Part shown: in pieces, positions 34,201 to 42,759 of the stretch
Layout of the letters: each line of letters begins with the position of its first letter
How positions within the stretch are numbered: position 1 is the first letter of the stretch
Source: Tateyamaria omphalii
GTDB taxonomy: Bacteria; Pseudomonadota; Alphaproteobacteria; Rhodobacterales; Rhodobacteraceae
Assembly: GCF_001969365.1 (NCBI RefSeq)
Contig: NZ_CP019312.1
Coordinates: 3,410,001 to 3,474,000 of the forward strand
Direction: 5' to 3'
Length of the DNA: 64,000 bases
Notes under the pieces: generated by a model
What the model saw: only the letters and a program-made list of their open reading frames with translations
What the model was told of the DNA's origin: nothing
Database searches by the model: none
Translations under genes and position numbers: made by a program

Positions 34201-35745
34201 CCGCCGCCGCACCACGATATTTACTCGATCGAGGATCTGGCGCAGCTGATCTATGACCTCAAGCAGATCAACCCGCGCTGCAAGGTGACGGTGAAGCTGG
34301 TGGCGTCCTCGGGCGTGGGTACGATTGCCGCAGGTGTGGCCAAGGCGAAGGCGGACGTGATCCTGATTTCGGGTCACAACGGAGGGACCGGTGCGTCGCC
34401 TGCGACGTCCATCAAATACGCGGGTCTGCCGTGGGAGATGGGGTTGACCGAGGCGCATCAGGTTCTGAGCATGAACAACCTGCGCGACCGCGTGACCCTG
34501 CGCACCGATGGCGGTTTGCGCACGGGTCGTGACATTGTCATGGCGGCGATGCTGGGGGCCGAGGAATACGGCATCGGCACTGCCGCCCTGATCGCGATGG
34601 GCTGTATCATGGTGCGTCAGTGCCAGTCGAACACCTGCCCCGTGGGCGTGTGTACGCAGGACGAGAGCCTGCGTGCGAAGTTCACCGGGAACGCGGACAA
34701 GGTGGTGAACCTGATCACCTTCTATGCGCAAGAGGTGCGCGAGCTGCTGGCGCAGATCGGTGCGAGATCTATGGATGAGGTGATTGGCCGAGCGGACCTG
34801 CTGGCGCAGGTGTCGCGCGGGTCGGCCCATCTGGATGATCTGGACCTGAACCCGATGCTGATCACCGTGGATGGCGCGGCGGACATCGTTTACAACCGGG
34901 ATAAGGATCGCAATGCGGTGCCGGATACGCTGGACGCGCAGATCGTGCGGGATGCTGCGCGGTTCCTGGAGGATGGCGAGAAGATGCAGCTGTCTTATGC
35001 GATCCAGAACACGCACCGGACCGTGGGCACGCGGACCTCAAGCCATATCGTGCGCAAGTTCGGAATGCGCAACGCGTTGCAGCCTGACCACCTGACCGTG
35101 AAGCTGACTGGCAGTGCGGGGCAGTCGTTGGGTGCCTTTGCGGCACCTGGGCTAAAGCTGGAAGTGTCAGGCGACGCCAACGACTATGTGGCCAAGGGCC
35201 TGTCGGGCGGAACCGTTGTGGTGCGTCCGCCGATGTCATCGCCCATCGTGGCCGCCGATAACACGATCATCGGCAACACGGTGCTGTATGGCGCGACCGA
35301 CGGCTATCTTTTTGCTGCCGGTCGGGCCGGCGAGCGGTTCGCCGTGCGCAATTCGGGCGCAACAGTGGTGATCGAAGGCTGTGGGTCGAACGGGTGCGAA
35401 TACATGACCGGCGGCGTGGCCGTGATCCTGGGCGAGATCGGCGCCAACTTTGGCGCGGGCATGACGGGCGGCATGGCGTATCTGTACGATCCCGACGGCA
35501 AGGCCGAGGCGTTGATGAACATGGAAACCTTGGTGACCTGCCCGGTAACTGTGGATCATTGGAAGGCGCAGTTGGAAGGTCTGTTGGAGCGGCATCTGGA
35601 GGAAACCGGCAGCGTCAAGGCCGCCGATATCCTGCAGCATTGGGACACTGAGCAGCACAACTTCCTTCAGGTTTGTCCGAAGGAGATGCTGGACAAGTTG
35701 GCGCATCCCATCAGCCTGGAAGACACGGCCATTCCGGCGGAATAG
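31216..35745 (+). CDS. gltB: Glutamate synthase [NADPH], large subunit
   Basis: A protein of 1,509 residues, the normal size for GltB. The N-terminal glutamine amidotransferase domain begins at Cys34 (HSSCGVGLVV) after a 33-residue propeptide that should be removed to free the nucleophile. The central and FMN-binding TIM-barrel domains follow, with GEGGEDPAHF and ISGHNGGTGASPATSIKYAG. The [3Fe-4S] cysteines are in MGCIMVRQCQSNTCPVGVC. The C-terminal glycine-rich beta-helix holds GGTVVVRP. It makes two glutamates from glutamine and 2-oxoglutarate. Start chosen for the ATGA overlap with the preceding stop. Confidence 0.97.
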   Translation: MTKYDADWVRREEAKRSFMAENGLYSEAEEHSSCGVGLVVSVDGSKSRAVVENGIKALKAIWHRGAVDADGKTGDGAGIHVQIPVSFFYDQVERTGHTPNRDQLLAVGQVFLPRTDFGAQETCRTIVESEVLRMGYYIYGWRHVPVDIACLGEKANATRPEIEQILISNSKGVDEETFERELYVIRRRIEKAAAAAQVPQLYIASLSCRSIIYKGMMLAEQVAEFYPDLLDERFESAFAIYHQRYSTNTFPQWWLAQPFRMLAHNGEINTLKGNLNWMKSHEIRMASGAFGDMAEDIKPIVANGSSDSAALDAVFEVLVRAGRNAPMAKTMLVPESWSKQAIELPQAWRDMYSYCNSVMEPWDGPAALAMTDGRWVCAGLDRNGLRPMRYVVTRDGMVIAGSETGMVPLEESNVVEKGALGPGQLLAVDMVEGKLYHDTDIKDQLAASQPFGAWVGKITDLEGELSGVTEKALFDGEALRRRQIAAGYSIEELENILAPMAEDAKEALASMGDDTPSAVLSKKYRPLSHFFRQNFSQVTNPPIDSLREYRVMSLKTRFGNLKNVLDESSAQTEIITLDSPFVGNAQWDKLVSSFNSALVEIDCTFEPGVGALSAGLARVRAEAEDAVRSGAGHIVLTDQHSDADKVAMPMILATSAVHSHLTRNGLRTFCSLNVRSAECIDPHYFAVLIGCGATVVNAYLAEDSLADRIDRNLLDGTLTEAVARYRNAIDQGLLKIMAKMGISVVSSYRGGLNFEAVGLSRAMVAEYFPGMTSRISGIGVTGIQSKAEEVHAQGWTGTNVLPIGGFYKARAKGETHAWEATSMHMMQMACNRASFEMWKQYSAKMRSQPPIHLRDLMDIKPLGKPVPLEEVESITSIRKRFVTPGMSLGALSPEAHKTLNVAMNRIGAKSDSGEGGEDPAHFQPEPNGDNPSAKIKQVASGRFGVTAEYLNQCEELEIKVAQGAKPGEGGQLPGMKVTDLIARLRHSTKGVTLISPPPHHDIYSIEDLAQLIYDLKQINPRCKVTVKLVASSGVGTIAAGVAKAKADVILISGHNGGTGASPATSIKYAGLPWEMGLTEAHQVLSMNNLRDRVTLRTDGGLRTGRDIVMAAMLGAEEYGIGTAALIAMGCIMVRQCQSNTCPVGVCTQDESLRAKFTGNADKVVNLITFYAQEVRELLAQIGARSMDEVIGRADLLAQVSRGSAHLDDLDLNPMLITVDGAADIVYNRDKDRNAVPDTLDAQIVRDAARFLEDGEKMQLSYAIQNTHRTVGTRTSSHIVRKFGMRNALQPDHLTVKLTGSAGQSLGAFAAPGLKLEVSGDANDYVAKGLSGGTVVVRPPMSSPIVAADNTIIGNTVLYGATDGYLFAAGRAGERFAVRNSGATVVIEGCGSNGCEYMTGGVAVILGEIGANFGAGMTGGMAYLYDPDGKAEALMNMETLVTCPVTVDHWKAQLEGLLERHLEETGSVKAADILQHWDTEQHNFLQVCPKEMLDKLAHPISLEDTAIPAE

Positions 35746-35979
35746 CTAGTCCTTGGGCTGGGCGACCATCTTGGTCGCCTGGTCCTTGCTGCCCACATGG
35801 GTGTTTTCGGCCAGAATGTCGGCCACTTTGCTGGGCATGGTGCCGAGCTTGTTGGCGATCACGTGGTCTGCGTCGCCGCCCCATTTCAAGACCCAGACAA
35901 GGGCGGCATCGGTTGCGTTGAGCACGCGGTATTGCGGGGCGATGGCGCCGGGTTGGACGCCGTTTGTGCTTTCGATCAT
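35746..35979 (-). CDS. Small hypothetical protein
   Basis: A 77-residue protein starting MIESTNGVQPGAIAPQYRVL behind a good GGAG ribosome site. It has no signal peptide or membrane segment. The middle reads DAALVWVLKWGGDADHVIAN and then a Lys/Ala-rich tail. I do not recognise the family; the AALVWVLKWGGD block and helical pattern could be DNA- or RNA-associated, but that is only an impression. Codon use matches its neighbours, so I consider it real. It converges on gltB with no gap. Confidence 0.6.
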   Translation of the reverse strand: MIESTNGVQPGAIAPQYRVLNATDAALVWVLKWGGDADHVIANKLGTMPSKVADILAENTHVGSKDQATKMVAQPKD

Positions 35980-36144
35980 CTCCTGTCTCCGAGTACGAGC
36001 GGTGCCCTCACCCGGAACGAGGCTAGCAGAATCGGTTAACACGCCGAAGCGATTAACGTTTTGTTTTTGATTATAGTTTTCCGATGAATTGGTGAATTCG
36101 CCTTAACCACTGGTTTGCGGGCGCAAGGATCATATCTGTTGCTC

Positions 36145-36795
36145 ATGAAATGGGTGGCCGTTCTTTTCTTGTGTTTTGCGACGTCTGTGTCGGCGGAACC
36201 GCTGCGCGTTCTGGCCATCGGCGATAGTATCATGGCCTGGCACAAATGGACCGGGCGCGACATCCCTTCTGTCATGGGCGATTTGCTGGGCGCGCAGGTC
36301 GAGAATGACGCCGTGGCGGCGTCGCGGTTTTCCAACGCCTCGGCACTGGGCCGTGCCGTTGGCTTTGACGTGCGGGCGCAGTTTCGGGCGGGAGATTGGG
36401 ATGTGATCCTGATCAATGGCGGGGCCAATGATTTTCTGAATGACTGTTCGTGCAGCGCCTGTGACGGCGTTTTGAACGGGTTGATCGGGCCGGACCTGAG
36501 CGGTGAGGTGCCCGGTTTTCTGGCCCGGTTGCGGCAGACGGGGGCCGAGGTGATCTGGATGGGCTACTATGCCAGCGCGCGGTCGGGGCAGTTCACCGGG
36601 TGCCGTCCCTATCTGGTGGAGTATGACGCGCGCCTTGCCCGGTTGGCGGCGCAGATGGACGGTGTGCGGTTCATCGACAGTGAGGATGTGATGGACCCGT
36701 CTGATCGGTCGCTTTTTGCCTTTGACGGGATCCACCCATCGCCGTCCGGGGCGCGTCGTATCGGCACCTATCTGGCGCAATCGCTCGCGCAGTAG
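36145..36795 (+). CDS. SGNH/GDSL family hydrolase, secreted
   Basis: A protein of 216 residues. It begins with a signal peptide (MKWVAVLFLCFATSVSA). The SGNH blocks are IGDSIMAW (block I Ser), NGGANDFLND (block III Gly/Asn) and DGIHPSPSG (block V Asp and His). Family members are esterases, lipases or acyl-carbohydrate hydrolases acting in the periplasm or outside. Three cysteines in DCSCSACDG may form a disulfide. The gene sits just before mtgA on the same strand with a 36-base gap, which suggests, but does not prove, a role on cell-wall or surface polymers. Confidence 0.85.
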   Translation: MKWVAVLFLCFATSVSAEPLRVLAIGDSIMAWHKWTGRDIPSVMGDLLGAQVENDAVAASRFSNASALGRAVGFDVRAQFRAGDWDVILINGGANDFLNDCSCSACDGVLNGLIGPDLSGEVPGFLARLRQTGAEVIWMGYYASARSGQFTGCRPYLVEYDARLARLAAQMDGVRFIDSEDVMDPSDRSLFAFDGIHPSPSGARRIGTYLAQSLAQ

Positions 36796-36831
36796 TTTCC
36801 ATGCGCCAAGCAGCGATTTATAGCTGGGCGC

Positions 36832-37557
36832 ATGGCAAGAAAGAGCAGCAGGCGGACAACAAAGAGCAAGGCGAAGCGGTCGTTTCGTCCGGGTCGGTGG
36901 CTGTTTCGCTGGTCGCTGCGGCTGGTCAGCGTGGTGTTCCTGCTGGCCGTGGCGGTGACCCTGCTGTGGTCTATAGTCAATCCGCCGACCACCTTCTACA
37001 TGATGCAGGAAAGCCGCCGGTTGGGCGGTGTCGATCATGAATGGGTGCCGATGGAAGAAATTGCCCCGGTCATGGCCCGTGCTGCCGTGGCCGCCGAGGA
37101 CGCGAATTTTTGCAACCATTGGGGTCTGGATGTCGTGGCCATCCGGCGCGCGATTGATGAGGGCAGCCGACGCGGCGCGTCGACCATCAGCCAGCAGGTC
37201 GTGAAGAACGTGTTTTTGTGGCATGGCCGGTCCTGGGTGCGCAAGGTGATGGAGGCGGGCATGACCCCGCTGATGGAAGCGTTGTGGTCCAAGCGGCGTA
37301 TCCTTGAGGTGTATCTGAACGTGGCGGAGTTTGATGAGGGCGTGTTTGGCGTCGAGGCGGCGGCGCGCCATTACTTTGGCGTGGGCCCCGAGGATTTGTC
37401 CGGTACACAGGCCGCCCGCCTGGCCGCGATCCTGCCCAACCCAAAGGATCGTTCGGCCAGCAACCCGTCCACTTTCGTGCGCAAGCGGGCGGCCGGCATT
37501 CTGGATGGGGCAGCCACGATCCGCGCGGATGGCCGCGCCCGTTGTTTCCAGAGTTGA
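36832..37557 (+). CDS. mtgA: Monofunctional biosynthetic peptidoglycan transglycosylase
   Basis: A 241-residue glycosyltransferase family 51 enzyme. A basic N-terminus is followed by one membrane segment at about residues 28-49. The catalytic motifs are intact: AAEDANFCNHWGLD with Glu89, RRGASTISQQVVKNVF, and KRRILEVYLNVAEF with Glu159. It polymerises lipid II into glycan strands on the periplasmic side. Length is typical. It is the reference against which the GT51-like gene at 11.6-12.2 kb is seen to have lost both glutamates. Confidence 0.95.
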   Translation: MARKSSRRTTKSKAKRSFRPGRWLFRWSLRLVSVVFLLAVAVTLLWSIVNPPTTFYMMQESRRLGGVDHEWVPMEEIAPVMARAAVAAEDANFCNHWGLDVVAIRRAIDEGSRRGASTISQQVVKNVFLWHGRSWVRKVMEAGMTPLMEALWSKRRILEVYLNVAEFDEGVFGVEAAARHYFGVGPEDLSGTQAARLAAILPNPKDRSASNPSTFVRKRAAGILDGAATIRADGRARCFQS

Positions 37558-37614
37558 AAATCCCGCGTCTGGCGTGCATGGATGCTGGACCCATTTCATG
37601 ATCCCGGATTGTCC

Positions 37615-38280
37615 ATGGCCCGCCTGTTCCACGTTCCCCTGTCCCCGTTCTGCCGCAAGGTGCGCCTGAGCCTGGCCGAGAAGAAGATCGAGGTGGAGCT
37701 GGTTGAGGAGCGGTATTGGGAGGCCGACCCGGATTTCCTGCGCCGCAACCCTGCCGCCAAGGTGCCTGTGCTCCGTCTGGACGGGGTGATGATGAGCGAA
37801 AGCGCTGCCATCTGCGAGTATATCGAAGAGACGCGCCCCGAGCCGTCGCTCATGCCCTCGGACCCTTTGGCCAAGCTGGAGGTCCGCCGCTTGGTGGGCT
37901 GGTTCGACGACAAGTTCCACAATGAGGTGACGTCGAAGCTGCTTTATGAGCGGGTGAACAAGAAGATGATGGGCCAAGGCTTTCCGGACAGCCGCAACGT
38001 CAAGGATGGGGCGAAGGCGATCAAGTATCACTTGGATTACATGACGTGGCTGCTTGACCACCGCCGCTGGTTGGCGGGGGACGTGATGACCCTGGCCGAT
38101 TTTGCCGCTGCTGCGCATTTGTCGGCGCTCGACTATATCAGTGATGTGGATTGGAACCGATCTGAGGTGGTCAAGGACTGGTATGCGAAGATCAAGTCGC
38201 GCCCTGCGTTCCGGTCGATCCTTGCCGATCAGGTGCCGGGTTTTCCACCGCCGCGGCATTACAATGATCTGGATTTTTAA
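37615..38280 (+). CDS. Glutathione S-transferase family protein
   Basis: A 221-residue GST. The N-terminal thioredoxin-like domain has LFHVPLSPFCRKVRLSLAEK, KVPVLRLDG and SESAAICEYIEE, the last being the glutathione-binding SNAIL-like motif. The C-terminal all-helical domain includes GDVMTLADFAAAAHLSALDY. The SPFCRK motif carries a cysteine typical of Omega- or Beta-like bacterial classes. The cytosolic substrate is unknown. It lies between mtgA and queG, with a palindromic intergenic repeat downstream. Confidence 0.9.
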   Translation: MARLFHVPLSPFCRKVRLSLAEKKIEVELVEERYWEADPDFLRRNPAAKVPVLRLDGVMMSESAAICEYIEETRPEPSLMPSDPLAKLEVRRLVGWFDDKFHNEVTSKLLYERVNKKMMGQGFPDSRNVKDGAKAIKYHLDYMTWLLDHRRWLAGDVMTLADFAAAAHLSALDYISDVDWNRSEVVKDWYAKIKSRPAFRSILADQVPGFPPPRHYNDLDF

Positions 38281-38296
38281 AGTCAGGCGTTGGACT

Positions 38297-38343
38297 GGGG
38301 GCCAGCCCCCAGACCCCCGAAGTATTTTTGGCCAGAAGAAGAC
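38297..38343. repeat. Palindromic Rhodobacterales intergenic repeat
   Basis: The gap between the GST gene and queG is filled by GGGGGCCAGCCCCC (a perfect G/C palindrome), then AGACCCCCGAAG and TATTTTTGGCCAGAAGAAGA, running up to the queG start codon. The hairpin followed by T's resembles a terminator for the GST gene. The TATTT-GGC-GAAGA core is shared with the element at 7,134-7,172. Similar sequences are common between genes in Rhodobacterales by my recollection. Confidence 0.6.
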
Positions 38344-39387
38344 ATGGGCCTGAAAGAGAAGGTCATAGGGCGTGCCCTTGATGAAGGGTTTGTGATGGCG
38401 CGGGTCTGCCTGCCGGATGCTGTGCCTGAGGTGGCGGGGCGGCTGGAAGCCTTTGTCGAGGGCGGGCGGCATGGGCAGATGGGGTGGATGGCCGAGCGGA
38501 TGCATTGGCGCGGCAATCCGGCGGCGCTGTGGCCAGAGGCGCGGTCGGTGATCATGCTGGCCGAGAGCTATGCGCCGGAGCATGATCCGCTTGCGGCGCT
38601 GGAGCGGCCCGCGTTGGGGGCCGTGTCCGTCTATGCGCAGGGGCGGGATTATCACGATATCGTCAAGAAACGCCTGAAGCGGTTGGCGCGGTGGTTGATT
38701 GCCGAAGCCGGGGGCGAGGTGAAGGTGTTTGTCGATACCGCGCCCGTACCGGAGAAGGCGTTGGGGCAGGCGGCGGGCCTGGGGTGGCAGGGCAAGCATA
38801 CAAACCTTGTGAGCCGCGAGTGGGGCAATTGGGCCTTTTTAGGGTCGGTTTTTACCACTTTGGAGTTGGAGCCGGACGAGGCGGAGGTCGATCATTGCGG
38901 GTCGTGCCGCGCCTGTCTGGACGTGTGCCCGACGGATGCGTTTCCGGCGCCCTATCAACTGGATGCGCGGCGGTGCATTTCGTATCTGACCATCGAGCAT
39001 AAAGGCCCTGTGGACGATGCGTTACGCCCCGCTTTGGGCAACCGGATTTACGGGTGCGACGATTGTCTGGCGGTATGTCCGTGGAACAAGTTTGCCGTGG
39101 CCGCCAGTGACATGCGCTATCTGGGGGCTGTGGGAGCGCCGCCCTTGGCCGAGTTGGCCGCGTTGGATGACGCGGGCTTTCGCGCGCGGTTTTCCGGGTC
39201 GCCCATCAAGCGGATCGGGCGGGATCGGTTTGTGCGCAATGTGGCCTATGCCATCGGCAATTCGGGGACGATTGACTTGCTGCCTGCTGTGCAGGCGTTG
39301 GTGGATGACCCGGACCCTGCTGTTGCTGACGCGGCGCGTTGGGCAGTGACGCAATTGGGCGCGACGGGTCGCGAACAGGCGCGGTAA
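38344..39387 (+). CDS. queG: Epoxyqueuosine reductase
   Basis: A 347-residue cobalamin- and iron-sulfur-dependent enzyme that reduces epoxyqueuosine to queuosine in tRNA, the last step of that modification. The two [4Fe-4S] sites read [12 protein letters not shown] and [12 protein letters not shown]. The N-terminal cobalamin-binding part includes [18 protein letters not shown] and [20 protein letters not shown], and a HEAT-like C-terminus ([17 protein letters not shown]) follows. The start at 38,344 directly follows the intergenic repeat, with AGAAGA serving as a weak ribosome site. Confidence 0.93.
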   Translation: MGLKEKVIGRALDEGFVMARVCLPDAVPEVAGRLEAFVEGGRHGQMGWMAERMHWRGNPAALWPEARSVIMLAESYAPEHDPLAALERPALGAVSVYAQGRDYHDIVKKRLKRLARWLIAEAGGEVKVFVDTAPVPEKALGQAAGLGWQGKHTNLVSREWGNWAFLGSVFTTLELEPDEAEVDHCGSCRACLDVCPTDAFPAPYQLDARRCISYLTIEHKGPVDDALRPALGNRIYGCDDCLAVCPWNKFAVAASDMRYLGAVGAPPLAELAALDDAGFRARFSGSPIKRIGRDRFVRNVAYAIGNSGTIDLLPAVQALVDDPDPAVADAARWAVTQLGATGREQAR

Positions 39388-39412
39388 GCCGCCGGAAAAC
39401 ATGGGGGCATGC

Positions 39413-41404
39413 ATGGCCATTTTGCTGGGTGTGGACACGGGCGGCACCTATACCGATGCGGTATTGATGCAGGACGAGGTGCGGGTGCTGGCCCGTGCCA
39501 AGGCGTTGACCACGCGCCATGATCTGGCTGTGGGTGTGGGGGAGGCCGTGCGGGCGGTGCTGACCGCAGCGGGTGTGCAGCCGGAAGATGTTGGTATGGC
39601 GTCCCTGTCCACAACGCTTGCCACCAATGCGCTTGTCGAGGGGCAGGGTGGGCGTGTCGCGCTGATCTATATCGGGTTTCGTGAGAAGGATCTGGGCGCG
39701 CAGGGGCTGGCCGAGGCGCTGGGCGATGATCCGGTCTGTGTGCTGGCTGGTGGGCATGGGCATGACGGGTCAGAGGGGGCGCCGCTGGATGAGGCGGCGC
39801 TTTTGGCCTTTTTAGAGACGCATAAGGCGGATGTGAGCGGCTTTGCCGTGGCGGCGCAGTTTGCGACGCGCAACCCGGATCACGAATTGCGCGCCATGGC
39901 GATGGTGCGGGACGTGACGGGACGGCCCGTATCCGCCTCTCACCACTTGTCGGCCAAGCTGGGTGGGCCGAAGCGGGCGCTGACGGCGGTGCTGAATGCG
40001 CGGCTCATTGGGATGATTGATGCGCTGATCGGGCGGGCTGAGGCGGAGTTGCGCAGCATTGGCATTAGCGCGCCCATGATGGTGGTGCGGGGGGATGGCG
40101 CGCTGATGTCGTCGGCGCAGGCGCGGGCACGGCCCATCGAGACGATCCTGAGCGGTCCGGCGGCCTCGATCGTCGGCGCGCGGTGGTTGACCGGGGCCGA
40201 TCATGCACTGGTCAGCGACATTGGCGGGACGACGACCGATGTGGCCATCTTGCGCGGGGGCCGTCCCGTCATTGACCCGGACGGTGCGCGCGTTGGTCCG
40301 CATCGCACCATGGTCGAGGCGGTGGCGATGCGCACGACCGGGCTGGGCGGTGACAGTGAGGTGCATTTTGTGTCCGAGGGGTTGCGGGGCGGGGTGACCC
40401 TTGGGCCGCGACGGGTGGTCCCGGTATCCTTGATCGCGCGGGAGGCGCCGGATGTGGTTTTGCCGTTGTTAGAGACGCAAATGCGCAGCACGACGCCGGG
40501 GGAGCATGATGGGCGGCTTGTGCGGGCGGTGCCGGGTGTCTCTGCCGATGGGGTGGGGCCGCGGGAGGCGGCGCTGCTCGCGCGGATCGGGGACGGTGTG
40601 CAGGGTTTGGGTGCGGTGTTGCGCACCCGTATGGATCAGGCCGCGTTGAAGCGGTTGGTGGCGCGGGGATTGGTGCAGGTGGCGGGTTTGACGCCATCGG
40701 ATGCGAGCCATGTGCTGGGCGATCTGGCGGCTTGGGATGCAGAGGGCGCGCGGATGGCTTGCGCCCTGTTCGGACGGCGGCGCACGGGTGCGGGTGAGCG
40801 CCTTGCGGACACGCCGGAGCGGATGGCGCGGATCGTTGTGGATCAGTTGACGCATCAGACCGGTGTGGCGCTCTTGCAGGCGGCGCTGGCCGAGGATGGG
40901 CTGGATGAGGCCCTGGCCACCCATGCACTGATGCAGCGCGGCTTGTCAGGAGCACGCGGGTTGGTGCGTGTGTCCACGGGGCTGGATGTGCCGGTTGTGG
41001 GTCTTGGTGCCTCGGCCCGTGCATATTACCCCGCCGTGGGGGCACGGTTGGGGTGCGAGATGCAGTTGCCGGAGGACGGCGCCGTGGCCAATGCCATTGG
41101 GGCCGTTGTTGGCCGTGTGACCATGCGCCGGACGGGGACCGTCACGGCACCGAGCGAGGGGCGGTTTCGCGTGCATTTGCCGTCCGGCCCGGAGGATTTT
41201 GCGGGGTCAGAGCCCGCCTTGGCCCGGTTAGAAACTGTTTTGCGGCAGGAGGCCCGTGAGGCTGCGTTGGTGGCGGGCGCGTCGGATATCGAGCTGCGCG
41301 TGTCCCGTGACATTCGCACGGCACAGGCCGAGGCGCGTGAAGTGTTTGTGGAAGCGACCCTGACCGCGGAAGCAACGGGGCGACCACGCATCGCCGGGGC
41401 ATGA
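39413..41404 (+). CDS. Hydantoinase/oxoprolinase family protein (HyuA-like)
   Basis: A protein of 663 residues of the hydantoinase A/oxoprolinase family. It has the ATP-binding ASKHA elements ILLGVDTGGTYTDAVLMQ at the N-terminus and DIGGTTTDVAILRGGRPV in the middle, and GPAASIVGA between them. Members hydrolyse cyclic amides such as hydantoins or 5-oxoproline, usually with a HyuB partner; no hyuB gene is adjacent. The start at 39,413 is chosen over an ATG four codons earlier because the fold begins there. A strong terminator follows immediately. Confidence 0.85.
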   Translation: MAILLGVDTGGTYTDAVLMQDEVRVLARAKALTTRHDLAVGVGEAVRAVLTAAGVQPEDVGMASLSTTLATNALVEGQGGRVALIYIGFREKDLGAQGLAEALGDDPVCVLAGGHGHDGSEGAPLDEAALLAFLETHKADVSGFAVAAQFATRNPDHELRAMAMVRDVTGRPVSASHHLSAKLGGPKRALTAVLNARLIGMIDALIGRAEAELRSIGISAPMMVVRGDGALMSSAQARARPIETILSGPAASIVGARWLTGADHALVSDIGGTTTDVAILRGGRPVIDPDGARVGPHRTMVEAVAMRTTGLGGDSEVHFVSEGLRGGVTLGPRRVVPVSLIAREAPDVVLPLLETQMRSTTPGEHDGRLVRAVPGVSADGVGPREAALLARIGDGVQGLGAVLRTRMDQAALKRLVARGLVQVAGLTPSDASHVLGDLAAWDAEGARMACALFGRRRTGAGERLADTPERMARIVVDQLTHQTGVALLQAALAEDGLDEALATHALMQRGLSGARGLVRVSTGLDVPVVGLGASARAYYPAVGARLGCEMQLPEDGAVANAIGAVVGRVTMRRTGTVTAPSEGRFRVHLPSGPEDFAGSEPALARLETVLRQEAREAALVAGASDIELRVSRDIRTAQAEAREVFVEATLTAEATGRPRIAGA

Positions 41405-41432
41405 AAAAGGCGGGCACATGGCCCGCCTTTTT
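41404..41432. terminator. Intrinsic terminator, probably bidirectional
   Basis: A hairpin of GGCGGGC and GCCCGCC with loop ACATG at 41,409-41,427, flanked by five A on the left and five T on the right. It can stop transcription of the hydantoinase-like gene on the plus strand and of the DUF1328 gene on the minus strand. Confidence 0.9.
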
Positions 41433-41446
41433 CCAAATGTCTGTCG

Positions 41447-41620
41447 TTAGACCGGGGGGCGCCCCCGGACTGCGCGTGCCACCATGGCGACCACGAACAG
41501 GATCAGGAAGATCACGAAGAGGATTTGTGCGATCCCAGCCGATGCCCCGGCGATTCCGCCAAAGCCCATCAGTGCGGCGATCAGGGCGATCACCAGGAAG
41601 GTCAGTGCCCAACCAAGCAT
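41447..41620 (-). CDS. DUF1328/UPF0391 small membrane protein
   Basis: A 57-residue protein that starts [20 protein letters not shown] and ends [15 protein letters not shown]. Two hydrophobic segments with a [12 protein letters not shown] turn between them match the UPF0391 (DUF1328, YtjA) family of small inner membrane proteins, whose role is unknown; some are stress-induced. The ATG at 41,620 is preceded by AAGGACGAAC on the coding strand. It is too short for many gene finders. A bidirectional terminator follows. Confidence 0.9.
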   Translation of the reverse strand: MLGWALTFLVIALIAALMGFGGIAGASAGIAQILFVIFLILFVVAMVARAVRGRPPV

Positions 41621-41696
41621 TTGTTCGTCCTTTCTATCTGTCTAACTTGCGTTGTCTTGCAGAAAGAACGTGGTCACCCGGCGATGGTTCCGAACT

Positions 41697-42203
41697 TTAT
41701 TCGGCCGCCCGTTTCGGCAGGACCCAGTTGGGTCGTGGGAAGTGGCAGGTGTAGCCGTTCGGAATGCGTTCGAGGTAGTCTTGGTGTTCCGGCTCTGCCT
41801 CCCAGAAATCGCCGACGGGTTCGACCTCTGTCACGACCTTGCCGGGCCAGATGCCGGATGCTTCGACATCGGCGATGGTGTCGTGGGCCACCTGTTTCTG
41901 AGCCTCGTCCACATAGTAGATGGCTGAGCGGTAGCTGAGGCCGCGGTCGTTGCCCTGCCGGTTCAGTGTGGTGGGGTCGTGGATCTGAAAGAAGAATTCG
42001 AGGATGTCGCGGTAGGAGATCACCTGCGGGTCGAAGATGATCTCGATCCCTTCGGCGTGGGTGCCGTGGTTGCGGTAGGTCGCGTTTGGCACGTCGCCGC
42101 CGGTATAGCCGACGCGCGTTGCCTTGATCCCGGGTTTCTTGCGGATCAGGTCCTGCATGCCCCAGAAACATCCGCCTGCCAGTACTGCGCGCTGATCGCT
42201 CAT
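41697..42203 (-). CDS. msrA: Peptide-methionine (S)-S-oxide reductase
   Basis: A 168-residue MsrA. The catalytic Cys12 is in [11 protein letters not shown]. Other family blocks are [26 protein letters not shown] and [15 protein letters not shown] second cysteine in [11 protein letters not shown] may resolve the sulfenate. It reduces the S form of oxidised methionine using thioredoxin. Its start overlaps the stop of msrB by four bases, so the two are co-translated. Confidence 0.95.
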   Translation of the reverse strand: MSDQRAVLAGGCFWGMQDLIRKKPGIKATRVGYTGGDVPNATYRNHGTHAEGIEIIFDPQVISYRDILEFFFQIHDPTTLNRQGNDRGLSYRSAIYYVDEAQKQVAHDTIADVEASGIWPGKVVTEVEPVGDFWEAEPEHQDYLERIPNGYTCHFPRPNWVLPKRAAE

Positions 42204-42643
42204 GCCACATCCTCCACTTGGGTCAGGTAGTCACCATAGCCTTCCGCCGCCATGTCGTCACGGTGGATGAAGCGGAGGGAGGCCGAATTGATACAGTAGC
42301 GCAGGCCGCCCCGGTCGCGCGGGCCGTCAGGAAAGACGTGGCCCAGATGGCTGTCGCCGTGTTTGCTGCGGACTTCGGTGCGCACCATGCCAAGGCTGGC
42401 GTCGCGGTGTTCGGTGACGTTGTCGATGGGTTTGGTGAAAGACGGCCAGCCGCAGCCGCTTTCGTATTTGTCGGATGAGGCAAACAGCGGCTCGCCCGAG
42501 ACGATGTCAACATAGATCCCCGGTTCCTTGTTGTTCAAGAGCTTGCCGGTGCCGGGGCGTTCCGTCCCGCTTTCCTGTGTGACGTAGAACTCTTCGGGCG
42601 ACAGGGTCGCGATGACGTCGGGGTTTTTGGTGTAGGTTGTCAT
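42200..42643 (-). CDS. msrB: Peptide-methionine (R)-S-oxide reductase
   Basis: A 147-residue MsrB. The catalytic Cys lies in [12 protein letters not shown] and the family block [12 protein letters not shown] is present, with [13 protein letters not shown]. The two CxxC zinc pairs of zinc-type MsrB are absent ([11 protein letters not shown]), which matches the zinc-free form. It reduces the R form of methionine sulfoxide. It is the first gene of the msrB-msrA pair and is divergent from the glutathione peroxidase gene, so the three form an oxidative damage repair group. Confidence 0.95.
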   Translation of the reverse strand: MTTYTKNPDVIATLSPEEFYVTQESGTERPGTGKLLNNKEPGIYVDIVSGEPLFASSDKYESGCGWPSFTKPIDNVTEHRDASLGMVRTEVRSKHGDSHLGHVFPDGPRDRGGLRYCINSASLRFIHRDDMAAEGYGDYLTQVEDVA

Positions 42644-42759
42644 GGTGGGCCACTCCCTTCTCTTCGGCCTTATGTGGTGCGGGCCCAGCGAATTGGAAGG
42701 GCGTGACCTGTCGGGATCGCGCACTATCTGTCTACCAGATATGCACCGGGAGGGTCATT

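Noticed and set aside
32419-35016. An 865-codon minus-strand open frame opposite gltB
   Set aside because: It lies wholly inside gltB, and its Arg/His/Gln-rich translation is a mirror of GC-rich codon use, not a real gene.
36130-38799. An 889-codon minus-strand open frame across SGNH, mtgA, GST and queG
   Set aside because: It is antisense to four clear genes and has a biased Arg/His/Pro composition with no domain.
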